Source: Bin55 sp965205545
GTDB taxonomy: Bacteria; Pseudomonadota; Gammaproteobacteria; Pseudomonadales; Azotimanducaceae
Length of the DNA stretch: 64,000 nt
Assembly (NCBI GenBank): GCA_965205545.1
Contig: OZ242170.1
Location: 2,356,001-2,420,000, forward strand
Direction: 5' to 3'
Shown here: piece by piece, positions 44,848 through 54,410 of the stretch
How the letters are laid out: each line of letters opens with the position of its first letter
How positions within the stretch are numbered: the first letter of the stretch is position 1
Notes under the pieces: generated by a model
The model's database searches: none
Told to the model about the DNA's origin: nothing
What the model saw: only the letters and a program-made list of their open reading frames with translations
Translations under genes and position numbers: made by a program

Positions 44848-44894
44848 TGTTTTTGAAGGCAGATTGAAGCTGGTGAAACGGGCATAATCTGAAA

Positions 44895-45512
44895 ATGAGT
44901 TGCACCAAGAAATCAAATATCCCTCGATCGGCAAGGCTGTCCGGACTCTTCGTCTCATTGGTCGTTGGGATTGCTCTCGTTGCGCCATGCCTGCACTCAG
45001 AGGAACCGGAGTTGATCAACGGTAGAGTGGCGGAAATCCGCGATGGCGACACGGTTTCTTTTTGTCCCAAAATAGACGAGGAATGCAAGTCCAGCGAACA
45101 ATTCGAAGTGGATCTCTGGGGTATCGACGCGCCAGAAATGCAGCCGCTCAAGCAATTTCATGCTGAAAAAGCCAAGGACTATCTGGAAAGCGTTGTCAAA
45201 TCCAAGGTTGTCATCCTTGAAGTCAAGGAAACCGAGGATTCAGGTAAGAAAATTGCGAAACTATTCGTGGTAGGCGCAGAACCGTCGAATCTCAACGTGC
45301 ACCTGCTCATGGAGGGACATGCTTGGTCTACCGCAAAGAACGACATGGATGCCTTGGAGTACGACTTGGCGGAAGACTACGCCAAGGAACGCAAATTGGG
45401 GTTGTGGAGAGAGATCGAACCAGTTGCTCCGTGGGACTGGCGCAAGCAGCACCAGGAGGAGTCCTCTGAGACAGAAACGCCGGAGGAGCCAGAGCCAGCC
45501 TCCGTCAATTAG
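44895..45512 (+). CDS. exported SNase-like protein lacking catalytic arginines
   Basis: The 205-residue product has an N-terminal hydrophobic segment (LFVSLVVGIALVAPCLHS) and a staphylococcal-nuclease-like domain. The calcium aspartates are kept (VAEIRDGDTVSF; GIDAPE with the general-base Glu). The catalytic Arg35 position, normally VRLxGID, reads VDLWGID, and the Arg87 position, normally YGR, reads SGKKIAKLF. Both arginines are therefore replaced by Asp and Lys. The nuclease reaction is probably lost or weak; a binding role is likely. The C-terminal tail is acidic and rich in E and P. Its end overlaps the end of the convergent PhyH gene by four bases. Confidence 0.78.
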   Translation: MSCTKKSNIPRSARLSGLFVSLVVGIALVAPCLHSEEPELINGRVAEIRDGDTVSFCPKIDEECKSSEQFEVDLWGIDAPEMQPLKQFHAEKAKDYLESVVKSKVVILEVKETEDSGKKIAKLFVVGAEPSNLNVHLLMEGHAWSTAKNDMDALEYDLAEDYAKERKLGLWREIEPVAPWDWRKQHQEESSETETPEEPEPASVN

Positions 45513-46450
45513 CCAGCCGCCGCAGCCTCGCGCGCTTTGCTTTTTCTAGCGGCTGCCAAGCGTTTCTTGGCGTCTTCAGGTAGGTACCTAAGAGATCGGG
45601 CGTAGTCTGGACCACCTTCATCCCATCCCATGTGATCGTCCGCTGCTACGAGTCGAGCAAATTCCGGTGGATTTCTATCCAGCATCTCTTGAGAGACTCG
45701 CCACTGGTATGCCTCTTGCGTCTTCAAACGTCGATGACAGTGGTAGCTCGTTACGTTGAGTCGCAAGCCATCCGTGTTCTTTGGATAGGCTCCATGCCAG
45801 GTATTGCCATGCCATGCAATGAGTGAGCCAGCTTCCGCTTCGACGGGTATAGCCTGCTCTTCGCCTTCGCCTGGACGAGGTTGGCGACAGTATCGATGGC
45901 TGCCAGGAACCATGGCGATCGCGCCGTTTTCCAGAGTGTAGTCGGTCAGGCAGTACGTTGCGTTGGCAACATCTGAGCAAGCGGGAAGATGACCGTCACG
46001 ATCTGGCGGAGAATCGCTGTGTAAACCGAGATTGTCTCTCTTGCCTTTCCACTTGACGAATGAGGTCAGACTGGACAGTTGCTGCTGTCCACCCATCAAG
46101 TAGTCGATTATCGTGTAGAGAGTGGGATTCAATATCCATTCTTCAAAGACCCGATCAGCCATCAAGAGGTAGAACAAGAGGAACTGACCCTCGGACTGGG
46201 GTTGTGCTTTGTATTGTCCGAAGTCGCCATTTTTCTCGACCGAGAATTCCACGCCGGTACGTTCAGAGCATAGACGTAGAACAGTTTCACGAATTCGGTC
46301 AAAGAACTCCTTGTCGGCAACCTTCTCAGGAGGAACCACTGTGAACCCGTACGTGTTCAGTTCTGTGATGTTGGACTCGATACCCAACTCTCGAATTCGG
46401 TTGAAAGTCCGATTGAGCCCTTTTGTACTTTTGAATTTTCCAAATTTCAC
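45509..46450 (-). CDS. phytanoyl-CoA dioxygenase (PhyH) family protein
   Basis: The 313-residue product is an Fe(II)/2-oxoglutarate dioxygenase. The iron ligands are seen as HSD in NLGLHSDSPPDRDG and the distal His in WHGNTWHGAYPKN, followed by the Arg in LRLNVTSYHCH. The segment NGAIAMVPGSHRYCR is typical of the family, and the tail is rich in A, K and R. It differs strongly from the PhyH protein at 15080-15991, so it probably acts on another substrate. The start is GTG at 46450. It is followed tail to tail by the SNase-like gene. Confidence 0.85.
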   Translation of the reverse strand: MKFGKFKSTKGLNRTFNRIRELGIESNITELNTYGFTVVPPEKVADKEFFDRIRETVLRLCSERTGVEFSVEKNGDFGQYKAQPQSEGQFLLFYLLMADRVFEEWILNPTLYTIIDYLMGGQQQLSSLTSFVKWKGKRDNLGLHSDSPPDRDGHLPACSDVANATYCLTDYTLENGAIAMVPGSHRYCRQPRPGEGEEQAIPVEAEAGSLIAWHGNTWHGAYPKNTDGLRLNVTSYHCHRRLKTQEAYQWRVSQEMLDRNPPEFARLVAADDHMGWDEGGPDYARSLRYLPEDAKKRLAAARKSKAREAAAAG

Positions 46451-46517
46451 TTTCCAAAACCTCTATTTCAATTGCCGTTTGTTTCTTGTTGTCCGTCGAA
46501 TTCGGTACCGCTAACGG

Positions 46518-47510
46518 CTAGTCTAGCTTGACCAGCATCTTTCCGATGTTCTCGCTTGTAAACAATCCTATCAAGGCATCGCTGGCTTTCTCAATTCCAT
46601 CGAAAATTGTCTCTTTGTACTTCATTTGACCATTGGACAGCCAACCTCGCATGTCGTCAAGAAACTGTTCCCGCTTGTCCTCGTAGTCGTATACGACGAA
46701 TCCTCGCAAAGTCACTCGTTGGTAGATCATATTGGCGAGCGTGGTAACTCCCTCGGAGATCGCTCCAAAATTGTTGTACGCCGAAATCATCCCGCAGACC
46801 GGTATGCGGCCTAGAACGTTCATGCGGGGCAGTGCTGCATCGAGATGGGAACCTCCTACGTTGTCAAAGTAGACGTCGATGCCATTGGGCGCTGCGGCTT
46901 TGAGATTCTTCCGCAGAACGCCCTTGTTGTAGTTGATCGCCACGTCCAATCCGAGTGTGTTCAGAAGCCAGTCGCACTTTTCGTCCGAGCTGGTGCTTCC
47001 AATCACATAGCAGTTCTTGATCTTGGCTATCTGGGCTGCAACGGAACCGACTGCGCCAGCAGCAGTGGAGACGAAGACGTTTTCGCCTTCTTTGAGTTCG
47101 CCCACAACAAGCATGCCTCCCCAGGCTGTAAACCCAGTCGTTCCCAATACGTGCATGTAGAGAGTCTCGGGATAACCCGCCGGATCCAAAACATTGATGC
47201 CGGAACCATCTGATACGAAGTACTCTCGAAAGCCCATGCCGTTTAGAACTGTGTCGCCTTCCTTGAACCGCGAATTGCGGGACGCGACAACTGTGCCGAG
47301 CGCGCCGCCTGACATTACTGAGCCCACCCGCTGCTGTCCGTTGGATAAACGTGGTCTCATTGCCGGATCCACCGACATATACCGATTGCGAACTACCAAC
47401 TGTCCGTCTTGCGGCTCCTCGACTTGGCGCTCAACCACCTCGAAGTTTGCAGGGGTTGGCAGTCCTGAAGGCGCTTGAGTGAGGTGTACTTCTCTAGAAT
47501 GAAATGTCAT
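46518..47510 (-). CDS. NADP-dependent MDR-family oxidoreductase (CurA/prostaglandin reductase-like)
   Basis: The 330-residue product is a zinc-free medium-chain dehydrogenase/reductase like CurA and leukotriene B4 12-hydroxydehydrogenase, enzymes that reduce alpha,beta-unsaturated ketones with NADPH. Landmarks are RNRYMSVDPAMRPRL, GTTGFTAWGGML, the nucleotide-binding motif VSTAAGAVGSVAAQIAK, and VYFDNVGGSHLDAALPRM with ICGMIS-like text (PVCGMISAYN). Length is as expected. It is cytoplasmic. The specific substrate is open. Confidence 0.88.
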   Translation of the reverse strand: MTFHSREVHLTQAPSGLPTPANFEVVERQVEEPQDGQLVVRNRYMSVDPAMRPRLSNGQQRVGSVMSGGALGTVVASRNSRFKEGDTVLNGMGFREYFVSDGSGINVLDPAGYPETLYMHVLGTTGFTAWGGMLVVGELKEGENVFVSTAAGAVGSVAAQIAKIKNCYVIGSTSSDEKCDWLLNTLGLDVAINYNKGVLRKNLKAAAPNGIDVYFDNVGGSHLDAALPRMNVLGRIPVCGMISAYNNFGAISEGVTTLANMIYQRVTLRGFVVYDYEDKREQFLDDMRGWLSNGQMKYKETIFDGIEKASDALIGLFTSENIGKMLVKLD

Positions 47511-47558
47511 GCCATTGTTATCCCAATTCGTGGTCGATTGGTGCTTACCTAACGGATT

Positions 47559-47966
47559 CTAGGATCCATGCTGCAACTTGTAGGTTACCACCGCAATGGC
47601 AATTTCTCTGTCGTCTTTATCTGCCACCACTACATTTCCAGTGCACAAAGTGCCACCGCGTCTTCGTACTGTTGCGGTTGCGTAAAGGTCTGTAGCCACT
47701 GCAAGCTTTAGGAAATTGATGGAAATGGCTACCGTTGCACCTCGCGATTCACGGGAAACCAGCGGGCTGGACCAAAAGGCAGCTGTAGCGGCAACATCAA
47801 TCAAAGCGCTGATTGCTCCACCATGGATCCTTCCTTGACCCAAATGCTCTCCGTAGGGAAGCTTAACTACGGCCCTGTCATCCTCACTTTCGACCAATTC
47901 GCACCCCAGCCAACCCGCAAAAGCCTCGGATGCGATTCGAACTGCGTGTGTACTTGAAGAGGGCAT
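47559..47966 (-). CDS. PaaI-family hotdog-fold thioesterase
   Basis: The 135-residue product has the single hotdog domain of PaaI/YbgC-like acyl-CoA thioesterases. The signature lies in LGQGRIHGGAISALIDVAAT, where the HGG motif starts the central helix and Asp is a likely catalytic residue, followed by VAISINFLKLAVATDLYATA. It would hydrolyse a CoA thioester in the cytoplasm. It is in the same direction as the MDR reductase, 48 bp upstream of it, and the two may be one operon. Confidence 0.85.
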   Translation of the reverse strand: MPSSSTHAVRIASEAFAGWLGCELVESEDDRAVVKLPYGEHLGQGRIHGGAISALIDVAATAAFWSSPLVSRESRGATVAISINFLKLAVATDLYATATVRRRGGTLCTGNVVVADKDDREIAIAVVTYKLQHGS

Positions 47967-48447
47967 CGAGTATGTGGCTCATAAGCGATTGAGCGAGGAC
48001 TGAGCCTAGACAATCATTATGTCAAAGTGGATTTGAGGTAGCTCCACTCTTTGATTGAGTCCTTGCCTTGACAAGAGGCGTGCAGATTGTTAGTCCAAAC
48101 CTCTCTCCTACGTTGAGCAGCAACTTAGCGGCCCAGTATTCAATTGAGGCTAGCCGTAGCCGACGCCTCGTCTCTAATAGATTTGCGAAAAGGGGACCTG
48201 TTGAAGGTGCTATTTTGCCTACCATTCAGTTGGATCGTGCCGCTTCCAATTCGTGAATTCGAGATCCTTGACTTCTCCGAACACGATTGGCAATAGCTAG
48301 TCAGTGTTCCTTCCCCCGGAAACGATAAAGCGTAGGCTTAATCGAATGAAATGATCACTTTGTGAAAGAGCGGCAGCACAATCCCCACGCTGTGTTAGGC
48401 CTCAACTGATCAACGAACTAACGAGTTCCCGAATTGCGGGTCACCCA
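47967..48447. other. intergenic, no gene seen
   Basis: About 480 bp between the thioesterase gene and the interrupted exported-protein gene. Short open frames exist on both strands but none looks like a protein by composition or family. No tRNA, strong terminator or repeat was recognised. Confidence 0.4.
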
Positions 48448-49638
48448 ATGTCGTTAACTCTACCTCGGCTCGAATTTGTGAATCGCGGCCCGATACGCGT
48501 GCTTTTTTTTCTACTTCTATCGTTCTTGTCATGGCAAATCATTCATGCCACATCTCGAATAGTGGTCGAACCGTAGTACAAGAACTCGAAAATTCATCAC
48601 GGCATTCTCGATCTGGTCGAACACTGTCCGAAACCACACGAGGAGATTTCGGAGGAGTGTAAGAGTGCGATGGCCGACTATTTTTCGGATGTGCCCCTGG
48701 AATTCTCCGACACAACATGGATCTCGATACCAAATCGACTGACCTATGGGAGGGCCTTTGAAAATCCAGCTGGCGATCGGAAACGTGTTCTCAAGGCATT
48801 GAACCAAGAGGAATGCCTGTTGAAGGGTGATCCCACAGTTCGTTGGGACTTGAAGGACTCCTGTCATGCTGATGCATTCGCGAATCTGTCCGTCCTGCAG
48901 TGGGCTTGCGATGAACGGCCCGACATTCAAGATCGAGAAGAAGCTCTAGTTAACTTGATTGACAATGCGCAACTTGCAGAAGACCCCCAACGCCACGAAG
49001 AGCGCGTGCAATATGGAATCGTTCGATTTCTCGAGGCAAGATGGTTCGGCGACAAGTGTGCAGAGTACAAACCGTCCGTATTACGATTCTCCGCACACAG
49101 AGAACCGACAGCGTATGAGACACTCCGTGCAGCAGCTTCGCGATTGGGAGAACCTTGGGTGAGTAGCTCCAATGCGCCGGAAACATTCGTTCTCAAAGCA
49201 ATCGCCGCGCGATTGGGTGATGAGGTGTCGGCTTTGTATTACTTCCCATCACTGTCTAAGGCTTCAGGGAGATCTTGGGATGAGCACGTTCGCAAGGTGT
49301 GGCCATGGAAATCCGATCTGCCCTTTGGTCCGAGTACCCTGGAGGATTTCTTCGGTACCCTGGAGATCTTCGAAGGACCGCAAGACGCGGCCCAAGACGC
49401 GGAAGAACGCATGCTAAATGGACTCTCTGTGGCGGTTTCGCTGCAGGAGACAGGGTTTGATTTTGACTGGAACATCCTTGTCCGCGGTTTCTGCAAACAT
49501 GCGGAAACAGAAGGACCTACGACATGTCAGGCGGTGATTGCGAGACTTAAGCGAAAGCTGGATGTGGACCAAAAGGATGAGTTGCAGGCACTTGAACAGT
49601 TTGAGAGTGTTGCTAAAGAACTAGGTCTCTTCGATTGA
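48448..49638 (+). pseudogene. exported protein of unknown family with an in-frame amber codon
   Basis: The frame open from ATG 48670 encodes 322 residues, but the same frame upstream also looks coding. From ATG 48448 or GTG 48499 it reads a signal peptide (VLFFLLLSFLSWQIIHATS), then RIVVEP, a TAG at 48574-48576, then YKNSKIHHGILDLVEHCPKP running straight into the ATG at 48670. Without the TAG the protein would be about 370-395 residues and exported. The mature part is helical with Cys pairs (EHCPK, EECKS, EECLL, DSCHADAF) and a segment ALYYFPSLSKASGRSWDEHV. No family was recognised. As it stands, only a signal-less product from 48670 could be made. Confidence 0.6.
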
Positions 49639-49912
49639 GGTCTAGCAACTCACCGTCACACCTTTAAAGCTGCACAAAGGAGCGAGTCGCCTTTTATTCA
49701 GATTTCTGTTAGCCCCGACAGGCTCACCTTAACCAAAGGCGGAACAATACGGGAACGTACCTGCCGTCACAGAATCTAGGGTATGTAGCAAGCGCTCGAA
49801 TTTTTTTTGCTGGTGCGTTTGCTATGTACTTGCTTGAGACCACCAAGCCTTCCGATTAACCGCGTTCATTCCGCTATGCTGTATTCTCGATTGAAATCAT
49901 CGAGGTGACGTC

Positions 49913-51025
49913 GTGTCGGCGCGAGCAACGTTAATCGCGGTCATTGCTGCCTTCCTAGTCGGTGGCGTCGCCACCTTGGCAATCAGACCTCCTACACATC
50001 AGTCCTCTGAGGTCGTGGAAACGGGAACTACCTCCATTGAGCCCTTGGAAGCGATCTCCTGGCAATTGCCGGTTTCGTTTCAGACCAGTCTGGAAGTCCT
50101 TGGCGACAACATTGTCTACATTCAGGGAGCAGTGTCAGACCTCACAGGTGGCCAGTTTCAGCTGCAGATCTATGAGCCAAACGAGATAGTTCCACCCCTG
50201 GAGATTTCCGGCGCGGTTCGGACTGGCAAGGTGCCGATAGGCTATACATGGCTAGGATACGATCAAGGAAAGATCCCTGCTTCTCCGCTTTTTGGCGCAG
50301 TCCCCTTCGGGATGGAGCCATGGGAGTTTTCGTCTTGGTGGTTTAACGGGGGCGGTAGGGAGCTTGCCGAGGAGCTCTATCGAGAGGAGAACCTGAAGGT
50401 ATTGCTGTGCGGGATGCTTGGACCGGAAACGGCTGGATGGTTCCGAACACCCATAGAGTCTCTAGATGACCTCGTAGGATTGAAAATCCGTTTTGCGGGA
50501 CTCGGTGGGAAAGTCATCGAGCGCGTGGGAGCATCGGTGACCATGCTTGCGGGATCAGAGATTTTTCAAGCGCTGGAAAAGGGCGCCATAGATGCGACGG
50601 AGTACTCGCTGCCCAATATTGACGCCGCGCTGGGATTTGATCGAGTGGCGAAATTGAACTACTTTCCGGGGTGGCACCAAGTCTTTACATCGGTCCACAT
50701 GCTCGTCAATCTTGATTCGTGGGAGGGATTGCCAGCACAGTATCAGAACGCGCTCGAAGTGTCTTGCACTGCTGGCGTTACAAGAAACTTTGCACACGCG
50801 GAAGCAGTTCAGGGTCCTGTGCTGGATACATTCGAAGAGAATGGCATAAAGGCCAATAGGCTGCCGGAAAGCATTCTGCGTGAACTCCAGCGAGTCGCGT
50901 TGGAAGTCATGGACGAAGAAGCGGAAAAGAATGAGTGGTTTGCACGAGTCTACGAGTCGCAGAAGAACTTTCGGGCAGACTACGAGAAATGGAAGCGGCT
51001 CGCGTACCTTCCTAGGGACTTCTAG
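49913..51025 (+). CDS. TRAP transporter substrate-binding protein (DctP family)
   Basis: The 370-residue product starts at a GTG with an N-terminal membrane-spanning signal (TLIAVIAAFLVGGVATLAI). The mature part follows the TRAP periplasmic binding-protein fold, with a helix carrying FQTSLEVLGDNIVYIQGAVS, the conserved substrate-contacting Arg in GLKIRFAGLGGKV, and MLAGSEIFQALEKGAIDATEY with a W-rich following segment (FPGWHQVFTSVH). This sequence style fits the mannitol/chloroaromatic-type branch that binds organic acids. It captures a carboxylate in the periplasm and delivers it to the two membrane subunits encoded directly downstream. Confidence 0.88.
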   Translation: MSARATLIAVIAAFLVGGVATLAIRPPTHQSSEVVETGTTSIEPLEAISWQLPVSFQTSLEVLGDNIVYIQGAVSDLTGGQFQLQIYEPNEIVPPLEISGAVRTGKVPIGYTWLGYDQGKIPASPLFGAVPFGMEPWEFSSWWFNGGGRELAEELYREENLKVLLCGMLGPETAGWFRTPIESLDDLVGLKIRFAGLGGKVIERVGASVTMLAGSEIFQALEKGAIDATEYSLPNIDAALGFDRVAKLNYFPGWHQVFTSVHMLVNLDSWEGLPAQYQNALEVSCTAGVTRNFAHAEAVQGPVLDTFEENGIKANRLPESILRELQRVALEVMDEEAEKNEWFARVYESQKNFRADYEKWKRLAYLPRDF

Positions 51026-51541
51026 TTGAATCTTCCTCAAACGCGCGTCTCGCGAGTCGTCGATCCAGTAATTGACGCCATCGGCAATTCCATATCTTGG
51101 ATTTGGGTTGTTCTGATGTTGGTCATTGTTGTAAATGTCTGCGCTCGCTACATCTTTGGTGAGGGACGTATCGAATTTGAAGAGCTGCAATGGCACCTGT
51201 ACGCCACAGGGTTTCTGCTGGCGATTAGCTATTGCGTGTCGACCGACTCGCATATACGAGTGGATGTTCTTCACGAACGATTTCCTGAGAGAGTTCAAGT
51301 TTGGATCGATCTCTATAGCAATGTTCTCTTCGTGTTGCCGTTTGTTGCGCTGATGTTGGTCTTTGGCATTCCGTTCGTTGAAGACAGCTTCCAACGCAAC
51401 GAAGTATCGGCGTCTCCCGGCGGTTTGCCGTTTCGGTGGATCATCAAGTCAATGCTGGTTGCTGGCTTCGCTCTTGTGGGAATAGCGACGATTTCCCGAA
51501 TCACTCGTTTAGCAGCCTACTTGGTTCGCAATGCCAGTTAG
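51026..51541 (+). CDS. TRAP transporter small permease (DctQ family)
   Basis: The 171-residue product has four membrane helices and the DctQ signature: IWVVLMLVIVVNVCARYIFG followed by EFEELQWHLYATGFLLAISY and SHIRVDVLHERF. It starts with TTG directly after the stop codon of the binding-protein gene, with no spacer, and ends 11 bp inside the large-permease gene, so all three are tightly coupled. It assembles with DctM in the inner membrane. Confidence 0.87.
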   Translation: MNLPQTRVSRVVDPVIDAIGNSISWIWVVLMLVIVVNVCARYIFGEGRIEFEELQWHLYATGFLLAISYCVSTDSHIRVDVLHERFPERVQVWIDLYSNVLFVLPFVALMLVFGIPFVEDSFQRNEVSASPGGLPFRWIIKSMLVAGFALVGIATISRITRLAAYLVRNAS

Positions 51542-52889
51542 CGAGTGCCTTGCCCTCGCGATGCTCATCGCATTCATTGGGTTGGTCTTCACGGGGATTC
51601 CAGTCGCGTGGATCCTGGCTGGGCTAGCCATTGCGTTCACAGCAATCGCGATCATTTTTCAGGTGGATTTTCAAATTCCCGTGAGCGTCGATTGGGCGTA
51701 TACATCCATCACCATCGAACGCGTCTACAGCGTCATGGAGAGCTGGGTCTTGGTTGCATTGCCCATGTTCATATTCATGGGCTTCTTGCTCGACAAGTCA
51801 GGGATCGCCAATCAGCTCATGACGAGTCTGGCCAGAATGTTCGGCAGGATCAACGGTGGGTTGGCAATATCCATTGCCATCATCGGTGTGCTGCTTGCAG
51901 CTACAACGGGAATCATTGGCGCCTCGGTCGTCTTGCTAGCTCTGCTGGGTCTTCCTGTGATGCTCAGGCATGGGTATGCGCAATCCCTATCGACAGGAGT
52001 TGTATGTGCAGTGGGAACCCTTGGCATTCTCATTCCACCCAGCATCATGCTGGTGCTCATGGCGGATCGAATGACGTTGCCAGTTGGAGATCTGTTCCTT
52101 GGCGCTGTATTTCCGGGTTTGCTCTTGGGTGGAATGTACATCGCTTACATCACCATCAAAGGAATTCTGGATCCCGCATCTGCACCCAAAGCCGCCACCG
52201 AAGACAAGATCGGACTGCGGGAGATCTATGACTTGGCTGTCGCGATAGTTCCTCCGGCGCTGTTGATCTTTGCGGTATTGGGCAGCATTTTCTTTGGAGT
52301 TGCGACTCCTACTGAAGCCGCGGGAGTAGGTGCAGCGGGGGCTTTGCTGCTAACGTTCTTGAAAGGGAACCTGACCCGAGAAGTGCTGCGCGATGTGATC
52401 CGCGAGACAACCAAGACTACAGGATTCATCTTCGCCATTCTGATTGGAGCAACTGCTTATTCGCTGGTATTGCGCGGATTGGGCGGGGACGAATTAATCG
52501 AAAGGACATTGCTCGGGTTGCCGTTTGGACCAATGGGAATCATTGCCATGATTCTTTTGATGACCTTCATCATGGGTTTCTTCCTAGATTGGATAGAACT
52601 CACTCTCATAATCTTGCCGCTGGTGGCACCCGTGGTCGCGTCTCTCGGATTCGACCCGATTTGGTTCACGGTTCTATTCGGCGTGTGTCTTCAAACGAGC
52701 TTTCTAACACCACCGGTGGGTTTTGCGATTTTCTATTTGAAAGGTGTCGCACCGACGGACATCAAGGCAACGACGATCTACAAGGGAGTCGTACCTTTCA
52801 TTGCCCTGCAACTGATTGGGCTTCTTCTGATTTTCTTTTTCGACGAGATTGTTACATGGTTGCCACAAAGGGTTTACGGTTCTCTTTGA
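51531..52889 (+). CDS. TRAP transporter large permease (DctM family)
   Basis: The 452-residue, roughly 12-helix product is the transport channel of the TRAP system and couples uptake to a sodium gradient. Family features include ESWVLVALPMFIFMGFLL, GLAISIAIIGVLLAATTGII, GTLGILIPPSIMLVLMAD and, near the end, LTPPVGFAIFYLKGVAP. It overlaps the small permease gene by 11 bp and ends the three-gene operon. The substrate is set by the binding protein, probably a mono- or dicarboxylate. Confidence 0.9.
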   Translation: MPVSECLALAMLIAFIGLVFTGIPVAWILAGLAIAFTAIAIIFQVDFQIPVSVDWAYTSITIERVYSVMESWVLVALPMFIFMGFLLDKSGIANQLMTSLARMFGRINGGLAISIAIIGVLLAATTGIIGASVVLLALLGLPVMLRHGYAQSLSTGVVCAVGTLGILIPPSIMLVLMADRMTLPVGDLFLGAVFPGLLLGGMYIAYITIKGILDPASAPKAATEDKIGLREIYDLAVAIVPPALLIFAVLGSIFFGVATPTEAAGVGAAGALLLTFLKGNLTREVLRDVIRETTKTTGFIFAILIGATAYSLVLRGLGGDELIERTLLGLPFGPMGIIAMILLMTFIMGFFLDWIELTLIILPLVAPVVASLGFDPIWFTVLFGVCLQTSFLTPPVGFAIFYLKGVAPTDIKATTIYKGVVPFIALQLIGLLLIFFFDEIVTWLPQRVYGSL

Positions 52890-53047
52890 ACTCAGTGCTG
52901 TGAATCGAAACCGCTCGTAGGTGTTGCACTCCTATAGGGATCGTAAGCACACACTTGCGTGTACATTTGGCTAATCTGCTGCTTCAAAATTCCTCTAACG
53001 ATGAGAAAATTTGTGAATTGGCTAGAAGTGAGAAATAGCAGACGCCC

Positions 53048-54007
53048 ATGAATCGAATTGCCAAATTAGCGTGCGTCTATGCACTAGTGAGCTGGAATTC
53101 CGCAGCAATTGGTTGCCTTGTTGGAGATGTACCAGATCCTGTTGAAGTCCTTGACTATAACGCCAGTTTGCATAAAGAACAGAATGACAGAGAAGCCCTG
53201 ATAGCCCTCTACCAAGCTACAGGTGGAGAGTCGTGGACTCGAAACGACGGATGGGTGTCTAGTGCACCGTTAGACGAGTGGCACGGTGTGAAAGCAAGCC
53301 TTGGGCGAGTTCAGTCGTTGAACCTGTCGAACAACAACCTATCCGGCCACCTTCCCGCGGAACTTCTACGTTTGACAAGTCTTCGATCATTAGACCTTCG
53401 TTGGAATTCGCTTTCTGGCCAGTTGCCCGATTTCAGCAAGCTTGAGAGCGTGAAGGAGCTTTTGCTAACCGACAATCAATTCATCGGCGAGATACCGGTA
53501 TGGATTGGGAATATTCAAGGGCTAGAGCGTCTGGATCTGTCTCACAATAAGTTTGTGGGAGACATCCCCAAAGAATTGGGAGCCCTGGACAAGCTGCAAG
53601 CCTTGGCGTTGCACCACAACAATCTAGAGGGAACGTTGCCGGCTGAATTGGGCGGGTTGGAATCCTTGCGACGCCTGATTCTTAACAACAACGAGCTGAC
53701 CGGTTCGATTCCTGAGGAACTTAACGAACTAAAGTTGCTGAGACACTTGAATCTCTCCAACAATCGAATTACGGGTCTCGTTCCACAGTGGGCCACGTCC
53801 ACGAAATTGGAATGGGTGGATTTGCGGGGAAATCCCATCGAGTCAAATACGGAGATTTTCCGAATTGCATTGCCTGAGTATTTCGATTACTGGGCACATC
53901 CGGATGCAAGCCATCCAGACAACAATGTGGCTAGGAAGCTCCTTTGCCGCGGGGGCCCAAGAATCAATCCCAACCGAAATGTGGGCTCAGACAAGCGAAG
54001 TCATTGA
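53048..54007 (+). CDS. exported leucine-rich-repeat protein
   Basis: The 319-residue product has a weak signal peptide (IAKLACVYALVSWNSAAIG), a capping segment (DREALIALYQATGGESWTRN DGW, as before many bacterial LRRs) and about seven 24-residue LRRs of the plant-like type, such as LSNNNLSGHLPAELLRLTSL and LNNNELTGSIPEELNELKLL. It ends with a cap (DYWAHPDAS) and a tail that looks out of frame (RGGPRINPNRN). The following frame carries sensible protein, so the true C-terminus may lie in the next entry. Such proteins bind proteins or surfaces; it is probably exported. Confidence 0.75.
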   Translation: MNRIAKLACVYALVSWNSAAIGCLVGDVPDPVEVLDYNASLHKEQNDREALIALYQATGGESWTRNDGWVSSAPLDEWHGVKASLGRVQSLNLSNNNLSGHLPAELLRLTSLRSLDLRWNSLSGQLPDFSKLESVKELLLTDNQFIGEIPVWIGNIQGLERLDLSHNKFVGDIPKELGALDKLQALALHHNNLEGTLPAELGGLESLRRLILNNNELTGSIPEELNELKLLRHLNLSNNRITGLVPQWATSTKLEWVDLRGNPIESNTEIFRIALPEYFDYWAHPDASHPDNNVARKLLCRGGPRINPNRNVGSDKRSH

Positions 54008-54410
54008 GAGTCCCGAGGTGCGTTCGTTTGTGTTCGAGAGCCTTCGCAGACTTGACATACGCGACGGCTACGTCTACTTGAATCTAGAGTACGTACCCGA
54101 GTACATTCGCGTCGGCAACATTCATGGGGTATTGGAGACCTTGAATTCACATCTCAAGGACACAGGCATCAAGGTCACTAATCCCAATGAGTTGGAAAGG
54201 TCCTTCGAAGCCGTGGAAGGTCGGACGCCGGGACGCGAGACCGTCGACCCGTTCGCAACCAACGAGCCGTTGGAACGTTGGCACGAAGATGGAGTCTTGC
54301 CGGACGGCACATTTGATACACGTCGATGGAATAGTTATTACTGGTATCCGTGCCGTATCGAGTCAAAGTTGCGCGAGGACAGGGATGCTCACAACACGGA
54401 CTCCAATTGA
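53925..54410 (+). CDS. unknown domain overlapping the LRR gene, possibly its shifted C-terminus
   Basis: In the frame one base on from the LRR gene, protein-like sequence runs from about 53925 to 54410, including SPEVRSFVFESLRRLDIRDG, YVYLNLEYVPEYIRVGNIHG and ATNEPLERWHEDGVLPDGTF. No family was recognised. It has no good ribosome-binding site. One extra base in the LRR gene between about 53925 and 53985, near a GGGGGCCC run, would fuse both parts into a protein of about 450 residues. An independent overlapping gene is the alternative. Confidence 0.5.
   Translation: MWLGSSFAAGAQESIPTEMWAQTSEVIESPEVRSFVFESLRRLDIRDGYVYLNLEYVPEYIRVGNIHGVLETLNSHLKDTGIKVTNPNELERSFEAVEGRTPGRETVDPFATNEPLERWHEDGVLPDGTFDTRRWNSYYWYPCRIESKLREDRDAHNTDSN

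Noticed and set aside
51545..52231. 228-codon plus-strand frame inside the DctM gene
   Set aside because: It is a shadow of the highly conserved DctM frame; composition is rich in H, S and R and matches no family.
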